From positions 4,404,501 through 4,468,500 of the forward strand of contig NC_059501.1 in the NCBI RefSeq assembly GCF_914767665.1: a stretch of 64,000 bases of DNA, in the 5' to 3' direction. Made by a program: the position numbers and the translations under genes. Source of the stretch: Harmonia axyridis (Eukaryota; Arthropoda; Insecta; Coleoptera; Coccinellidae). The notes beneath the pieces were generated by a model, which saw only the letters and a program-made list of their open reading frames with translations, was not told the DNA's origin and made no database searches. This document shows, in pieces, positions 12,306-23,709 of the stretch; within the stretch, counting starts at the first letter, position 1, and each line of letters begins with the position of its first letter.

Positions 12306-13248
12306 ATGTTTAATGCCGAACTTATTGACTTCAAAATAGTGTATAATGTTCTTAGAGGAGTAAATATGCAGGAAGTATATTACTTCTTTTCTAATTCAAT
12401 AGTATAATAAAATAAACAATCAATTTTCAGTATGCAATTTTGAAACCAATGGAAGAAGGTCTCAAAATAACTTTAGAAGAAATGAAATGCACAGAAACTT
12501 CTGTTTATTTTCCATGTAACATGTTCTCCTTATATGAATTGAAATCAGATGAGGATATATCCTTCAAAATCAATCTGAAGGTTTTCACTGAATGTTTGAA
12601 TATATTTGGCGATGATGGAAACTCTAGTTTGAAATTAAGTTATAAGAATCCAGGAGCACCTCTAAGTCTTGTGTGTGTAGATTCTTGAAAATTTCAAGCA
12701 ATTTCTCAAATATGTATGTTTTAGAATGAAGCATTTGGAAGAGAATATAATTGTCGATTGTGAAATCAATACTTTTTCCACCGATGATTTCCCAAATATC
12801 TCGTTGGCTGAGGAATGCAATCTGAACAAAATGGTAGTGAACGCTAATATTTTTCAAGAATTGTTATATAGGCTAGATAATTCTGCTGATGAGGTGAATA
12901 TAAAAATGTCACCAGATCCTCCTTATTTCACTTTAACAGCGACTGGTAGATCTGTAAGTAACAACAGAAAATAGTTTGGAACTCTTGCTGATAACATATT
13001 TGTAGGGAGAATCACTTGTTACCATTTCCAAGAATTCTGAAGAAGTTTTTGTGTATCAATGCCAAAAAGAAACTGAAGCTCAATGCCTCTTTTCTAACCT
13101 CAAACAACTTCTGAAAATACTCAGTTATTCAAGTAAAATATCTATATCCATGGGAGAGACAGGACTGCTTGGAATACAACTGGTGATAAATTCTGATGAA
13201 AAACAAATGTATGTAGAATATTATGTTACTTCACTTGTTACCGATTAA
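12306..13248 (+). CDS. Rad1: Rad1, subunit of the 9-1-1 checkpoint clamp (260 aa)
   Basis: Four exons splice in frame: 12306-12374, 12431-12672, 12725-12953 and 13006-13248. Introns are 51-56 bp with GT/AG ends. The product opens MFNAELIDFKIVYNVLRGVN and matches the Rad1 family throughout: EGLKITLEEMKC, a segment FKINLKVFTECLNIFG, the linker, MSPDPPYFTLTATG, and a C-terminal QMYVEYYV. Human Rad1 has about 282 residues, so 260 is close to full length with a short N-terminus. Rad1 has the two-domain PCNA-like fold and forms a nuclear ring with Rad9 and Hus1 that is loaded at damaged DNA and activates ATR signalling. The exon 2/3 join (phase 2, donor GTGTGT) is the least certain border. It is divergent from the dsRBD gene and convergent with Lobe. 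Confidence 0.93.
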
Positions 13249-13339
13249 AAATAGCTCATTAATGCCAGTTTTTCACTTGGCCCTTTGGACAGTTAATTGA
13301 TAAATGAAAATGTGCATCATGAGGCACATTTGTCCCTAT

Positions 13340-13345
13340 AATAAA
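13340..13345 (+). terminator. Polyadenylation signal AATAAA of Rad1
   Basis: AATAAA lies 92 nt after the Rad1 stop codon, a normal distance for a short insect 3' UTR. Cleavage is not proved from sequence. Confidence 0.5.
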
Positions 13346-14078
13346 AAATATCAGTCTTGAAAATGTAAGAGAATGGTTAGGTTATTTGGAGGAGAGAATA
13401 TTTTCAAGATTTGGATACTTTTTTAAACTTTATTCAATTTAATTATAATGCCAGCACTTTGAATCAATATTTTCTCAAGTTTGTACTCTGAATTTGTAAA
13501 TGCACTGATTTAAAACACATTAAAAATTAATTGAACAATTCTATATCCACATAATATACGCAAATTCATACTAAAACTAAATTAAACAAAAGACAAGTAA
13601 ATTAAAATTATAATGTAATTAGAAAAGACAATGTTACTTTATTTAAAACAATTTTATATATTTTTTTTGAGTTTTGCAAAAATACACACAGCCGAAAATA
13701 AGACATAAACTTCCAAAATATAGCTACAGCCTTTGGTCAATGTACCAATAAAATAATAGATTAGGAAACAAATAAATCTTAACCAAATCCACAGTATTTC
13801 TAAACTTGGCTGGGTGTATCTTAACTAGAAGATTAAACAACAATATAAAAAAACTGTTCCTATATTTTTGTAATTATCACTTTTTAATATTTTTTTGGTT
13901 TTTCACAATTTTTGGACCTTATTCTTAGTAAAGCACTTCAAAGTCCATACAGACTCACTTCCAACCACAATTAAAACAAGATGTGATAGAATCAATCATT
14001 TTGGCAGTTTGAAAATACAAATCTAGTCCATTCTTCTTCCGTGAAGAGCCTTCAAACTTAAATATTTCCAGTGAATGG
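13346..14078. other. Convergent 3' region between Rad1 and Lobe
   Basis: AT-rich, with no coding frame supported. It probably holds the Lobe 3' UTR. Minus-strand AATAAA signals (TTTATT on the plus strand) occur near 13430 and 13638. Overlap of the two 3' UTRs is possible. Confidence 0.45.
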
Positions 14079-16414
14079 CTAGAGCTGAGTGCTAAACCTT
14101 GGCCTCGGCAAATCACCAAATATCTCACTACCATGTACACTTTTAGCTAATTTTTTAATGCTAGCTGCAATATCTATATTGCTATTTTTAGGAATCTGAA
14201 AACAAGGCCAAAATAAATTGATGCCCTCTGAATTGAAAATGCTATCTAGTTTTCCCATTTAATTTTAGTTTGAGTGAAAATCTTTATGTCCGCTCTTTCG
14301 TCTCTATTATGCATCTATAGAGCACTGCTGGTTGGACTTCTTGAATTTCCCTATATCTCATGAGGCATCATTGAGCTATCCCCTGAGGATCTACTGCGTG
14401 TTTAATCAACTAGCGTAATGTTTATTTGAAACTAAAATATAAACGAACTACTTATGAAATTAATGTCACCCAGTGAAGTGTGTGAATACCATTTGTTTTT
14501 TCCACAACCTGTGACCCAAGTGGCCCAAAACAAAAAATGTTATGGATAATTCCGCATAAAACAAGGGAAATTCAAGTATATTTTCAATAAAATTGAATAT
14601 ATTTAAAAAAAAAAGTGATACAACTTATCAACAGAAAACACTCAAGAAATCAAAATTTCCCTATTTACATCAGTCTTACCAATATTCGTTCAAAGAAAAC
14701 AAAGAACACTTTGAAGGAAATTCTACAACCAATTGACAATGGCCGAACGGACAAGCAAGAAAAGAAATAAACAAAAAACAATGAAAAAAAAAAACAGTGA
14801 TACTTACAGAATCATCGTCCTCATCAGTATCGAAGTCTACAGTATGGCTTTTCTTTGGTTTCAAAAATGCTGGAATGTCCATAGGAAGAGACTTGGCTAT
14901 TTTTATACTGGAGCTGCGTACCCTAGATTGATACCTATCGATTTCTTTTGTGGCTTCTAAAAACAACTTGTTACCAAATATTTTCAGAAAAAAAAAACAA
15001 ATATACCTTCAATATCACTACTATCTACATCTCCAAATTCTTCGTTATCTGATGGCTTGTCATCCAACCCATCGAAAGGGAACATCATATCGTCAAATTC
15101 ATTAGTTTCTAAAATGGCCTTTTTTTGTTTTTTTGGCGACATTGCACTCATACCCATAGCCTGGCTAGATGCTCTATCGGAATACTTCTTAGAAATCTGA
15201 GGAACTACTTCGTCATGTGTCCTTAAGAATTTATAGCTGTTTTTGTCATCTTTGTTAGATGTTTGTGTGAAATGTGCAAGAACGATCCTGTAGATCAATA
15301 AACAAATCAACTACTCTATCCATAAAATATAAGTACAATTGGACTCACCGCATCAATGTCTGTTCCTCTGAAGATAGCCTTTCCCGTAAGAGATCCAGCA
15401 TCAAATATTGTTCTTCTGTGTATTTTTTAATTCTTTCTTCTATTAGAGCTGCCTCTTTTTTCAATGCTTCCGTTGCATTCTGTTTGATTCCTGCCATTAG
15501 AGAATCCATTTCACTTGGATAAACTGAAATATACCAATTTGATAAAATGAAACAATATTTTCTTTATTAGAGCTCACAGATATCATCATTATCATCGATG
15601 AACTTTTCAACGTCTACCACGATATTGTATGCTTTAGAAAAATTTCCACTATGCCTCAGTCGTTTTACTTCCTCCTCGGTCTGCAAAAGAGAACAAAGAA
15701 ATGAATTCACCTGAAATCTATTAAGTAGGTCCTATTCCTCCTTCACAATGGACAAGAAATTATAGAATTTCCTCTAGATAATAGACTACCTACCTAATAC
15801 ATCAGTTGAACCAATCATTATTCCTTTAGGCATTTTCAAATTAATTCAAAAACATTTCACAACAAATTATTCATTAGAATTCATTTACAGAAAAAGCTGA
15901 AAATGTTTGAAAGCACTTCATCAGAATATATCATAATTTCTTGTTTTTGTTTCTTGATTTAAATTGATAGATACAATTAAATTCGAACAAAGAAAATCCT
16001 CATTAAAATAAAAAGCACCTAGGTAAAAAACTTACCAGAAGCGATGGATGAACTATAACGCATGAGGCACCTTTTTTCTTGTGAATAGCGTGAGTATGAA
16101 CCTGACAATTTATGCAATAATGAATTATCCATGACCCAACTTCCCTAGTCTCAACCAAGCCTGGTAAACTCTTGCTGATATTGTCAAGCTTCTCCACTTG
16201 TCTTAAATTATCCTATAGAAAGTCAAGAATGAAATTTGATCATTCGTCATTTTGAAATTCATTTAAATACATTATCAAAATAAATACTTACGTTTTGGAA
16301 AAATTTATCTTCGCTCTCTTCTTTTGTCAATTCCAATCGATCAATTTCCACCTCGCAAAAGTCCAATTCACTTTCAATTATAACATTCAAACATTTACAA
16401 CCAACCTTATTCAT
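14079..16414 (-). CDS. Lobe: Lobe / PRAS40 (AKT1S1) homologue, TORC1 and Akt substrate (374 aa)
   Basis: Seven exons splice in frame: 16292-16414, 16036-16212, 15578-15680, 15349-15523, 15007-15287, 14808-14956 and 14079-14195. The diagnostic part is the C-terminus: AKSLPMDIP at 307-315, then DIAASIKKLAKSV, then FGDLPRPRFSTQL and stop. Human PRAS40 has AKSLPVSVP, an IAAS helix, and FGDLPRPRLNT in the same order. By that comparison Ser309 corresponds to the TORC1 site Ser183, and Thr372, in an RxRxxT context, to the Akt site Thr246. Here the chain ends two residues after Thr372, so the human C-terminal tail is missing. The N-terminal 200 residues include a Cys/His-containing segment (IHYCINCQVHTHAIHKKKG) and a Glu/Lys-rich helix. 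The family restrains TORC1 in insulin signalling in the cytoplasm; Drosophila Lobe acts in eye growth. Named from C-terminal motifs. Confidence 0.85.
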
Positions 16415-19400
16415 TTTTTAAGCTTATTTTGAACTGTATTTTTACCGAATGCAACAAATAATTTCTCAAGGATACTTCTGATCTGACAACTTGAACGCAA
16501 AAAGTTTTTATTCGGGAAGCATAGAATTGATCGAAATTATTCCAAGATGAAACAAAGGCAGACACAGAAGATTGTGGAATTACACAGGGACGGACTACAT
16601 TCGATAAAAGGATCCTGATTCCGCGTAAAAACCTGATTTTTGTTTATCATTTTGGACGATTGGAGGGAACCAGTTTCAAGCAGAAAATGGTGTAAGGTTT
16701 CCGTTGTTCCGAAAATCTTATCAGATTGGCATCATCATGGAGGAAATATTAATTTAATTAATTAAGCAGGATTATATTGCAAACGGTTGGATCAAAATTG
16801 ATAATTTAAATTTTGAAAAAGAAAAGTCAACTTGGATCATATGGAGAATACGGTGTTTCTTTATGTTGGATAAATTTGTATTCAGATATTTAGTTTGGAA
16901 CACTCCACATTTTTTTTATAAAAATTATTTTAAGGATAAGTGTATTAAAAATTCAATTATTACTTATGGATTCAAATAATAAATAGAAAAGATTATTTAC
17001 GAAACTTGAAATGTAATAAACAATAAACGTGCTTTACTGAATTTTAATGAATGAATGATGAACTATATAAATTATTCAGGTTTAAGATTCTTCTGCTGAG
17101 TTTCCACTTTATAAAACGCTCGAATATTTCGTTGATGCGGATAAATCATTATTTTAAATTAGAATGCGCCCACGCCCAACACTAATTAATTTGATATGAA
17201 AAAGCATCTGTGAAATTCGTTGAAATTGAAAAAAATCTTTTAAAACATTATTCTGGGAATTTGAATTTTTCGGAAAAAGTAGTAAATGCCGCCTTTTAAT
17301 ATTTGCCGCCACGGCAAAATGCCCGCTCTAGATATGAATAAATTGAGAGGATTTGAATAATAGCTTTTGGGATCATAAAAATAAAGACATTGTGCCATAA
17401 TTTCACCTATTTGAGAAATATCTTGACTCATTTGAGGCAAACTGACAAAATGGATAATTTCTACACAAAATAAATATTAGATGACGCTCAAATCTACGTC
17501 TGTATAGTGGATGGTTGTGCCAACTTAGTGACAAAAAGAACTCTAACAATATCTTCTTCGACAGAAAATATAATAATAGAATTAAATGTGTACTTTGAGC
17601 AGTTATTACTGAGATTTGTCAGCAGGGATGGGGCAAAAAATGACTATTTATTAGAATATCAAATTTATTTTGAAGACTTGTAAATAACATAAAAAGTGTA
17701 CAAAATTTCATTAAAAATTACATCAAAAACATCTGCACAAATATTACTATAAAACGCTGATTTAAAATATAAGGTGTATTTTCACTGTGTTAAATTGCAC
17801 TGTTCAAAAGTACATCAACTTTTTATCGAAGTATATCATCACATACTTCAAAAAATATAAATACTTCAACATTAAGTATGATATGAAATATTATTTTACA
17901 ATATGTGTGAAGGTTATGCTTACAATAATGCGAGAGCCATTTAGAATTCAACCTTTTTACATCAATAATAATATTGATAATACAATGTCGTTTTGAATCA
18001 ACCTCTTAAAAATATTTTGTGTAAAATAGGAATGGATATATTCGTTATAAAAGTGATTCAAAAATATAAAACTGCCTTCATCAAATAGATTTTAAATATT
18101 AAAATACAGAATATAGCTTCAATTGAAAAAAATTGTGGAGACTTAAGCAATTCCATAAATATTAAATATAGATAATCAGGGATGATAAAAAATTGGACGT
18201 CATTTGAGAAAAGTAAAAAAAATAAAAAGCTGCCTTAAAAAAATTTTTTGTGCAAGAGAGATCAATGTTTATAATATCGATATGAATACTAACACTCTTT
18301 GTGAATGTATAAGTGACCACACTTCTCTGTTTTATCACTGCTTTGAGTTTTCATAGATAATATTACCGCCATAATGAACCCAAGTACACCAAAAACGGAA
18401 CATTATTCCTGTTATAAATTAAAATCACTCCAATATTTGTACAGAAAAGGAAATGTTCGAAGATAATAAAATTGAGCTTAAAATATCACAGTATAATATA
18501 TTAAAATATTGAAGCTAATAACGAGAAGAAATCAAATAAAAAGAAGGATATGCTGAGATTTTCTGCATCACTTATGGATTATAAACATGTTTTGATAAAC
18601 AATTTCACTGGATACTACATTATTATCCAAATTTTGATAAATATAGATGAGTATTATACATACTTGAAATTAACTCTACTAAAACTAATATTTCTAATCA
18701 ATTATTTAAAACTAGGCTCACTCCACACTTCTTAAGTACATAGTTTTCAATGGAACAATCTCAATTTGAGAATTCTTCAACTTTGGATAAAATATTCTTA
18801 GCAACATTTCATAACTACAAATCCAATTGCACTAATTAAATCTTTTCTTTTGTGAGCATAAAACAGCAAAACTGAATCAAATAAATTAAAAATCAAAAAA
18901 GTTTTTTAGTTAACATACCTCAGTTCCTTTTATTCTTTGGCAAAAAGTAACTTGTACCTTAGATACTTTTCAAAAGGAACTGTTTCAGGTCTTAGATACC
19001 GAAGGGTACTTTAAATAACTGTAAAATATCTTAGAAACCAGAAAATATCTGAGATAGCAAACACAAAGTATCTCAGATACATTATTAAATTCATAAATGG
19101 ACTGAAAAAGTATTGTATCAGACGTCTAAAGAATTAACTCAAGGTAAGTACTTAGGTTCCTTTTTATAGAATGCCTAGATGCCCAAAGTAACAGATAATG
19201 TCTGAATACTTTTCCAAAGTATCTTTGACAGCTCTACTTTCACTATTTCTGTCATTAGTTAGTGACTGCTTGAGGTACAAATTTCAGAGCAGCCAACATA
19301 ACTGAATGTAATTTAGAGGTTATATACATATATATACCTTTATAAAAATTCAGACAAAAGCAACATTTCACCTAAAAAAATTTAGAAAGGTATAAAATAT

Positions 19401-19899
19401 TGTGTTAAATACGTTTTATTTTGTAATTATGAAATGTCACTGCAGAATGTCTTAATATCTATTGAATTAGTAACTCACTGGGAAAGATTGTCTTCTCAAT
19501 TTTAACACACTCTCATCACTCTCGTTTACTCAATCTAAACGATGTTCATTACTCTAATTATCAAATAAGGCATCGTTGATCAGGTTGATTGGAAATAAAT
19601 TTCGCTTGTATTATGTAAAATAGAAACGCAAAAGATTTAACTAGCTGTATTCTGTTTTGTTGCATTTTTTGAGCATCGTTTAAACTATCTCATTCTCTGA
19701 TTTCTCATATGAAAACTTCATTTTTCAGTTCTTTGTGTACACTTTTTCTCTTATCAGATGGTACCATAACCTCAACTCTGACCGTTTCTTATAATTATAG
19801 ACATAACGAAACAATTTAACCAACAACCCAATGGAACAGATCATTAATTTCAAAATGAGTGAATTATAAATACTAAATCAGTCTGTCATAAATTATGGG
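16415..19899. other. AT-rich intergenic; Lobe promoter and likely long Vang 3' UTR
   Basis: No coding frame with recognisable content was found. The end near 16415-16750 should contain the Lobe 5' UTR and promoter. The part below 19900 is downstream of the Vang stop and may be its 3' UTR; a minus-strand AATAAA (TTTATT) lies near 19410. From 18940 to 19215 the motif AGATACTTT/AGTATCT is frequent, with a local palindrome GTATCTCAGATAC at about 19068. Confidence 0.45.
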
Positions 19900-21648
19900 T
19901 CATACAGAGGTTTCTGAGTTCAATCTTAGCACAAATTTATTGCTTTTAGGATCGACTACCTCCTCGGTTATGTTAAAATGCGGAATCTTTTTTACTGTAC
20001 ATATGAGAGATATGTCATTTTGCCTTAGCTGAAATACAACATTATCAACCACCGGTCTAGCCAACAATTCTTCGCAAATTAAAGCCCACGTCTGCACCTC
20101 TTTTTGTTCCTTATCGTTTTGAAGTACCGGCTCGGTTACCAAGTACCTTTCTAGAAACGCTTTTGGGGTGGAATCATTGCTGAGACAATTCGCTAAGTGG
20201 ACCAAAATACCTTCTACGGAATGTCTGGGTTGTTGTCGAGTGACCCTCAAATATTTTTGTAAAGCCCTAGCCATCGAAGGAAAGATGGCTTGAGCAGCTT
20301 CATGCGGATCCATAGGTATCGCCGAAGCTTGATCGTTGTGCAGTCTTTTTATATGAGTGAAGGCTTCTTCAGCAGCTGTTATCAACCTAGCTTTACGCTT
20401 TTTAACCCTCCTCTCATACTCGTGTTCCTCGTAGAACCTTTCGTTATGACTTGAGTCTCTTCTACGAGCATGAGCGGCCAACATCGCTCTCGACTGAGAC
20501 TGCTGCACAGCTGTGTTATTAACGCCATCTACTTCATAGAACTTAAAACTGGTTGAAGTTTTCCTTGATTTAGATACAGGTATTCTCTCTAAATAAGGAT
20601 TATAAATAGGAAATTCTGTGTAATATTTTTGTAACACCCAAATGGCAGTTCTTTGGATACTTAATTGGCCTAAAGCATAACATTTGCTGACCCCGTCAGG
20701 GCTACGAACAATTTTAATATAATACGTAGGTTGTAAGTGTCGTATTTCGATAAGTACTACAGCTGCAAACAATATGAATAACAGGGTGTCTGTTAGACTT
20801 GAAGCATACGTCACTAAAGCTTTGTAGTCTACTATTTCTTCTCTAGTTGTGGCTGCTTGGGCATTTTCCGTTACTTGCACAATGTAGAATAACCAATAGG
20901 CAAAAGTACACACTAAAACTAGAAGTAAGATCGAAGCACGAAATATGAAAAATCTAGGTAAGGTTGCGGTAGGTTTTCTTAAAAACACTGCCCATGAGCT
21001 AACTCCCAAAATAAGCATTTTGAACACCAGGGAAACAAGTTGGCCCCTACATTCTGCTCCACAAGCAAGAAGCTTTTCTGAGTCGGCTAGAATGGGAGTT
21101 GACAATGCCGGAAAAAATCCTAATTTTGGCAGCACCACCATAGCTAGGGGACTTAGGAATGCTACTATTGATAACAAATATGTGAATGTAGCTGATAAGT
21201 ACCTTTGGCACATGAAACCAAAACCTGTATCAGGTTCACCTGGCCAATTGTTAACATCTTCCGTTGATTGGGATTGCTCAGAGGTATTACCAGTGATGGC
21301 AGTGGTATTTTCACCCCAATTATCATCCTGAGGTAAAATTTGAACTTCTATCACTTCTTGGCCATCTCGATTGTCGGGATTTATGTTAACTGTTGTCTGA
21401 AAAGGGGCCATGTCTTCGTTTCTTTTGGATTTGTTATTTCTAGAAGAGAAAAAAGATTGCATGAATACAATGATGAAAAAGATTATGTTCTCTTTCAGGT
21501 TTCTCGTATTTCACTCTTACCTAGAACTTCTATGAGAGTGCTGCCTATGATTATTTCTATCCCGATAGCTTCTTGATCTTTTAGATCTTGAACTATTTTC
21601 TGATTTCACAGATTCTGTGTCCATATCAATTGTAGTTTCATTTGCCAT
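19900..21648 (-). CDS. Vang: Van Gogh / Vangl, four-pass planar cell polarity protein (555 aa)
   Basis: Two exons, 21521-21648 and 19900-21439, flank an 81 bp intron, and the arginine codon AG|A spans the join. The start at 21648 gives MANETTIDMDTES followed by a Ser/Arg-rich cytoplasmic head, as in Vangl proteins with their Ser/Thr phosphorylation clusters. Four membrane spans follow between about residues 120 and 275 (for example YLLSIVAFLSPLAMVVLP and TLLFILFAAVVLIEI). After them come the conserved cytoplasmic block with FKFYEVDG, the Prickle-binding region, and a C-terminal ETSV PDZ-binding tail. Length is between human VANGL2 (about 521) and Drosophila Vang (about 584). The protein acts at apical cell borders with Prickle opposite Frizzled-Dishevelled. 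No stop or frameshift was seen. It is divergent from prefoldin subunit 2. Confidence 0.97.
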
Positions 21649-22486
21649 ACGGTAAAATTATTTGTAGTATCCACCAGACCATGAAATGTTGTAATGTACA
21701 TCTGTAATGCTTTCCCTACCAATTTCCTTTGATATTTTCTGATCATAAATAAATGAAATACTAGTCTTCACCGTAAAGGAATTGATATCACCTTCGCTCA
21801 TTCATGAATCTCGGCATATCGGACAAATAGGCATAATAGCACCGTTTTAATTGCTTTTCCGATAGTGGAAATTCATAAGGAATACCATACAAAATTAGAA
21901 TATGGTATGATTCTTTGGTCTCAATCGAGTTTTCAATAATTTATATATAATCAGAATTCACTAATCTATTCTATGGCTCTTTGTTAATATTTTTATATGT
22001 TTATTAAATGTTTGCAATTAATAAGTCAACATATTAAAACATGGCCGGCTTTTCCGTCGAACATAGAAATAACGGAAAATCGTACAGTTTTCATGATAGA
22101 TATTTTCTCATCCTCATTTTATTTTTTGATTTTAAATTTATTTCTGATATCTAGCAATTGCATAAATGAATAATTAGATTTTTTGAGTAATCAGATAGTA
22201 GTCAAAATATTTCATGCTTTATCAAGTAATTGTCCTGATTGATTATATTTTTTATTTCATAAGTAATTCTCATCTGCATGTTGGTTATTACTGAATCAAA
22301 TCTTATTTTAATAATTTAATCCGATCACGTATTATAGAAAAAAGAGAAGGAAATCATATATTCTATGCACCAAAGTCAATGATTAGTAATGTTCAGTGTT
22401 CGTATTCCAATAGAATTTGGTTGATTTCTTATTTCCTAAAAAATTCTGAAACACGATTTATTAAAACTTTAAACATATAAATTAAA
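21649..22486. promoter_or_regulatory. Intergenic region between divergent Vang and Pfdn2
   Basis: The 838 bp separate the Vang and prefoldin 2 start codons. No coding content was found. Both promoters should lie here. No specific motif could be supported. Confidence 0.45.
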
Positions 22487-23054
22487 ATGACAGATCCAAA
22501 GAAACAAGATAAGAAGGCAGCCAAAGAACCAACCCGAGAAGAAGTACTGGCTGGATTTCAAAGTTTAAGAGCCGAACAGAGACAATTCTCTTCTAAATTA
22601 GGCGAATTTGAAGCAGAACTCAATGAACACAAGTAAGTTTCTGTTGGAAATTCAACTGATATGTTTACGAAAAGCTCTGGATAGTTTGTAATATCGTTGC
22701 AGACAGTCGAAAATAACCTAACTATTCACTAATATGGTATAATTTATTTTTAGCATTGTAATAGAAACGTTGAAAAATGTGAACGAAGATAGAAAATGCT
22801 TCAGACTTATAGGAGGAGTACTCACAGAGAGGAAAGTGAAAGATGTCTTACCTACATTGATTACCAATACTGAAAGACTGAAGGAACTTATCGAAAAACT
22901 TACTGAAACAATTACAAAGAAAGGTGTAGAAATCAATGAATACAGGGAAAAGTACAATATTCGATTCCAAGGATTAGATGGGCCTAAGCAAGAGGAGAGT
23001 AAGGAGTCAGTTACATCAACAGAAAGTAGGGGAAACGTGCTTGTTTCTTCCTAG
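22487..23054 (+). CDS. Pfdn2: Prefoldin subunit 2 (148 aa)
   Basis: Two exons, 22487-22632 and 22754-23054, splice GT/AG with the Asn codon AA|C across the join. The product starts MTDPKKQDKKAAKEP, then has the prefoldin beta-type core: FQSLRAEQRQFSSKLGEFE as the first coiled-coil helix, ETLKNVNEDRKCFRLIGGVL as the beta-hairpin region, and LIEKLTETITKKG as the second helix. This matches eukaryotic PFDN2 in order and length (human about 154). The protein is part of the six-subunit cytosolic prefoldin that hands nascent actin and tubulin to the CCT chaperonin. The Ser/Glu-rich tail is variable in the family. It is convergent with the LRR gene. Confidence 0.96.
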
Positions 23055-23468
23055 TTAGCTTTTTATTGTGAAAGCTTTTGCATTAATTAAAGACATTTGT
23101 TGCAATTTTTTTGTTGAAAACTTCTTTCAACCAATAAGACTAAACTTTTAGTTGGTTTATAGCAATGTTCTAATGCATCTGAAATTTGAAAATACACTTA
23201 AAATTTACTCCTTTATTTTAATTTCAATTTTACATTTTGCAAATTAACTTATTTGTATAATCAGCTTGGAATAGATTGATATTCATTATTTCTCAATGAA
23301 AGTACTCTTAACATAAAAATTTCTGATGTTTTTGTCTTTTAACGCCTATCTTAAGTATTTGCACACTGTTATAAAATGATATATTGAAGCAGATAAACAC
23401 TGAAGTATATTTTACCATTCTTATAAGAAACTAGACAATATCTTGTGAATGGAATGAGAGAAATTTGA

Positions 23469-23555
23469 AATAAAAAGTTAAATCAATTTTATCTTTATAC
23501 ACATTTTTTTCCTGAAGAAGTTGTATTGAACATGTTGAAAATTCTGTTCAATAAA
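23469..23555 (+). terminator. Candidate polyadenylation signals of Pfdn2
   Basis: Two plus-strand AATAAA hexamers, at 23469-23474 and 23550-23555, lie 415 and 496 nt after the prefoldin stop. Which one is used cannot be told from the sequence. Confidence 0.4.
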
Positions 23556-23709
23556 AATATTCATTCGACATGAAAGGAGGTAAAAAAAAGTCTATTTCTT
23601 ATTTCATGGTCGCTAACACTGTTAAGGAAACAGAATTTTATACTTATATTCGAAATCGAAGATATAGAAGAAGAAAAAGTTTTTCATTTGTCAATTTGAA
23701 AAATACTGT

